From assembly GCF_011772445.1 (NCBI RefSeq), contig NZ_WVZN01000044.1:147846-211845 (forward strand): 64,000 bases of DNA, read 5' to 3'. Below the pieces are notes generated by a model that was not told where the DNA came from, ran no database searches, and worked only from the letters and a program-made list of their open reading frames with translations. This DNA is from Hydrogenophaga sp. Its GTDB lineage: Bacteria > Pseudomonadota > Gammaproteobacteria > Burkholderiales > Burkholderiaceae_C. Shown in pieces: positions 63,700 through 64,000 of this stretch (position 1 is its first letter; each line of letters starts with the position of its first letter). Made by a program: the position numbers and the translations under genes.

Positions 63700-64000
63700 A
63701 TGTCCTCTTTGCCCGACGCCTCGGGCGCGAGCGCGCGTGCGCGCGTCCGCGTCGACCTGCGCGCCAGCCTCCGCCGGGTGGCATGGCGCTGGCACGCCTT
63801 CGCCGGCCTGCTGGTTCTGCCCTTCCTGCTCACGCTCGCCATCACCGGCGCCGTGATGGTCTTCTACACCGGCTTCCAGACGCGCCTGGGGGTCGACCCC
63901 CGCGTAGAGCCGCTGCCCACAGCCCAGCCGGTGAGCGCGCAGGCGCTGGCCGCCATGGCCGATGTGCCCGGCGGCAAGCTGCGCACCTACCTCGCACCGC
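63700..64000 (+). CDS. PepSY-associated TM helix protein, truncated by window end
   Basis: Open frame MSSLPDASGASARARVRVDLRASLRRVAWRWHAFAGLLVLPFLLTLAITGAVMVFYTGF... with no stop before 64000. Confidence 0.75.
   Translation, partial: MSSLPDASGASARARVRVDLRASLRRVAWRWHAFAGLLVLPFLLTLAITGAVMVFYTGFQTRLGVDPRVEPLPTAQPVSAQALAAMADVPGGKLRTYLAP

Overview
This 64 kb GC-rich window looks like an ordinary chromosomal segment of a betaproteobacterium, probably Comamonadaceae (inferred from gene content, synteny and intergenic repeat style, not from a search). It is dense with protein-coding genes on both strands and has one tRNA-Met. I saw no rRNA, CRISPR array, IS element or prophage. Recognisable blocks, in order: a cysteine-type molybdenum formate dehydrogenase operon with fdhD; opgGH; a GlrK/lipoprotein/GlrR (QseEGF-like) three-gene system; miaB; a phenylacetate-type cluster (paaG-, paaI- and paaK-like, plus a divergent enoyl-CoA hydratase) around a clear palindromic operator; an M61 peptidase, dsbC and a Ubi-type hydroxylase; a two-subunit Mo hydroxylase with an AraC regulator; ychF; an accessory islet (about 30.4-35.6 kb) with a putative CesT-like type III secretion chaperone and two unrecognised, more A/T-rich hydrophilic ORFs; dusB-fis-purH; hemL-thiD-rubredoxin; a pilGHIJ-chpA type IV pilus chemosensory cluster; phrB; a yqgE-ruvX-pyrR-pyrB-hisC-pyrC'-plsC run in which pyrC' appears to have lost its catalytic metal ligands; a quinohemoprotein alcohol dehydrogenase with a divergent AAA-less regulator and a perfect palindrome between them; and a copper-related end cluster. 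The best candidates for something undescribed are the chaperone/effector-like islet, including a motif shared by its two orphan ORFs, and the AAA-less regulator with its palindrome. No complete novel system was demonstrated.
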